NCBI GenBank assembly: GCA_036824465.1
Contig: DAITAC010000043.1
Location: 1-33,559 of the forward strand
Direction: 5' to 3'
DNA from: JAKOQB01 sp036824465
GTDB taxonomy: Bacteria > Pseudomonadota > Gammaproteobacteria > Burkholderiales > Burkholderiaceae_F
DNA length: 33,559 bases
Under the pieces are notes generated by a model, which worked only from the letters and a program-made list of their open reading frames with translations, was not told the origin of the DNA and ran no database searches. The translations under genes were made by a program, and so were the position numbers. Positions 33,082-33,559 of the stretch are shown one piece after another (the first letter of the stretch is position 1; each line of letters begins with the position of its first letter).

Positions 33082-33167
33082 GGAGGGGTGCCCGAGCGGC
33101 TAAAGGGGGCAGACTGTAAATCTGTTGGCTTACGCCTACGTTGGTTCGAATCCAACCTCCTCCACCA
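33082..33167 (+). tRNA. tRNA-Tyr (GTA)
   Basis: An 86-nt class II tRNA with acceptor GGAGGGG pairing with CTCCTCC (one G-T pair), a long variable arm, anticodon GTA at 33116-33118, a TTCGAAT T-loop and an encoded CCA end. Confidence 0.97.
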
Positions 33168-33250
33168 GCGAATGCGAAGGAAACCCGGTTACTCGATTTT
33201 TCTTGCGGCGGGCGCAGCGGTTTCGAGGCTTTCGCGCGTCGATTCGGCAG

Positions 33251-33324
33251 GCGGGTGTAGCTCAATGGTAGAGCAGAAGCCTTCCAAGCTTACGACGAGG
33301 GTTCGATTCCCTTCACCCGCTCCA
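33251..33324 (+). tRNA. tRNA-Gly (TCC)
   Basis: A 74-nt tRNA with acceptor GCGGGTG/CACCCGC, anticodon TCC at 33283-33285, TTCGATT T-loop and an encoded CCA. The outermost anticodon-stem pair is a G-A mismatch. Confidence 0.96.
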
Positions 33325-33357
33325 CGGTTTTTCCCAAGGCGCGCATCACGTGCCTTG

Positions 33358-33432
<75 letters not shown>

Positions 33433-33504
33433 GGTTTTAGGCACGTTGACAAATCGGCCGGTTGATCCGGTCGGCGAACAAGACGAGGCAGTCAGGAGTC
33501 TGCG

Positions 33505-33559
33505 ATGGCAAAAGGCAAATTTGAGCGCACCAAGCCGCACGTGAATGTGGGGACGATTG
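33505..33559 (+). CDS. tuf: Elongation factor Tu, N-terminal fragment (cut by window end)
   Basis: The 18 codons in the window read MAKGKFERTKPHVNVGTI, the characteristic N-terminus of EF-Tu, the GTPase that brings aminoacyl-tRNA to the ribosome. AGGAG lies 7 nt before the ATG. The gene follows tRNA-Tyr, -Gly and -Thr, the standard tufB arrangement, and continues beyond the window. Confidence 0.96.
   Translation, partial: MAKGKFERTKPHVNVGTI

Overview
The window looks like a high-GC betaproteobacterial chromosome. The best taxonomic hint is the right end, where tRNA-Tyr, tRNA-Gly and tRNA-Thr precede a gene for elongation factor Tu, as in proteobacterial tufB loci. There are no transposases, integrases, phage genes or CRISPR arrays. 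Most genes lie on the minus strand in tightly packed, often ATGA-overlapping operons.

Left part (1-8.1 kb): a small unknown protein; a fused indolepyruvate:ferredoxin oxidoreductase; a class I/II aminotransferase translationally coupled to a DUF4870-type membrane protein; and a stand-alone LanC-like zinc protein on the plus strand.

Central part (7.6-15.3 kb): this is the most interesting region. A minus-strand operon encodes an exported DUF4331 protein, a small lipoprotein, an exported TPR protein, a HupE/UreJ-type membrane protein with an EF-hand loop, and an SRPBCC protein. Divergent from it are a Tat-exported ferritin-like protein and a c-type cytochrome, then an ECF sigma factor and two tandem ChrR-like cupin proteins. 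Upstream of the DUF4331 operon, the ferritin/cytochrome pair and the sigma gene I find the same two-block promoter, AATC-N17-CGTA(T/A)AGC. This suggests that the sigma factor controls all three units as one envelope stress or redox regulon.

Right-centre (15.4-27.1 kb): a type II secretion locus, gspG-H-I-J-K-L-M-N-D-E-F on the minus strand and gspC divergent. The secretin carries a C-terminal SPOR (peptidoglycan-binding) domain. A 199-bp gap between gspE and gspF holds a G-rich inverted repeat. No gspO prepilin peptidase is in the window.

Right part (27.1-33.5 kb): 4-hydroxyphenylpyruvate dioxygenase beside a decayed Lrp/AsnC regulator; a small membrane protein; a LytS/LytTR-type two-component system preceded by a 21-bp-period direct repeat that matches the LytTR operator pattern; an MBL-fold hydrolase; and the tRNA-tuf operon with a near-consensus sigma-70 promoter. 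The aminotransferase, the indolepyruvate oxidoreductase and the dioxygenase could all act on aromatic amino acids, but they are in separate transcription units.
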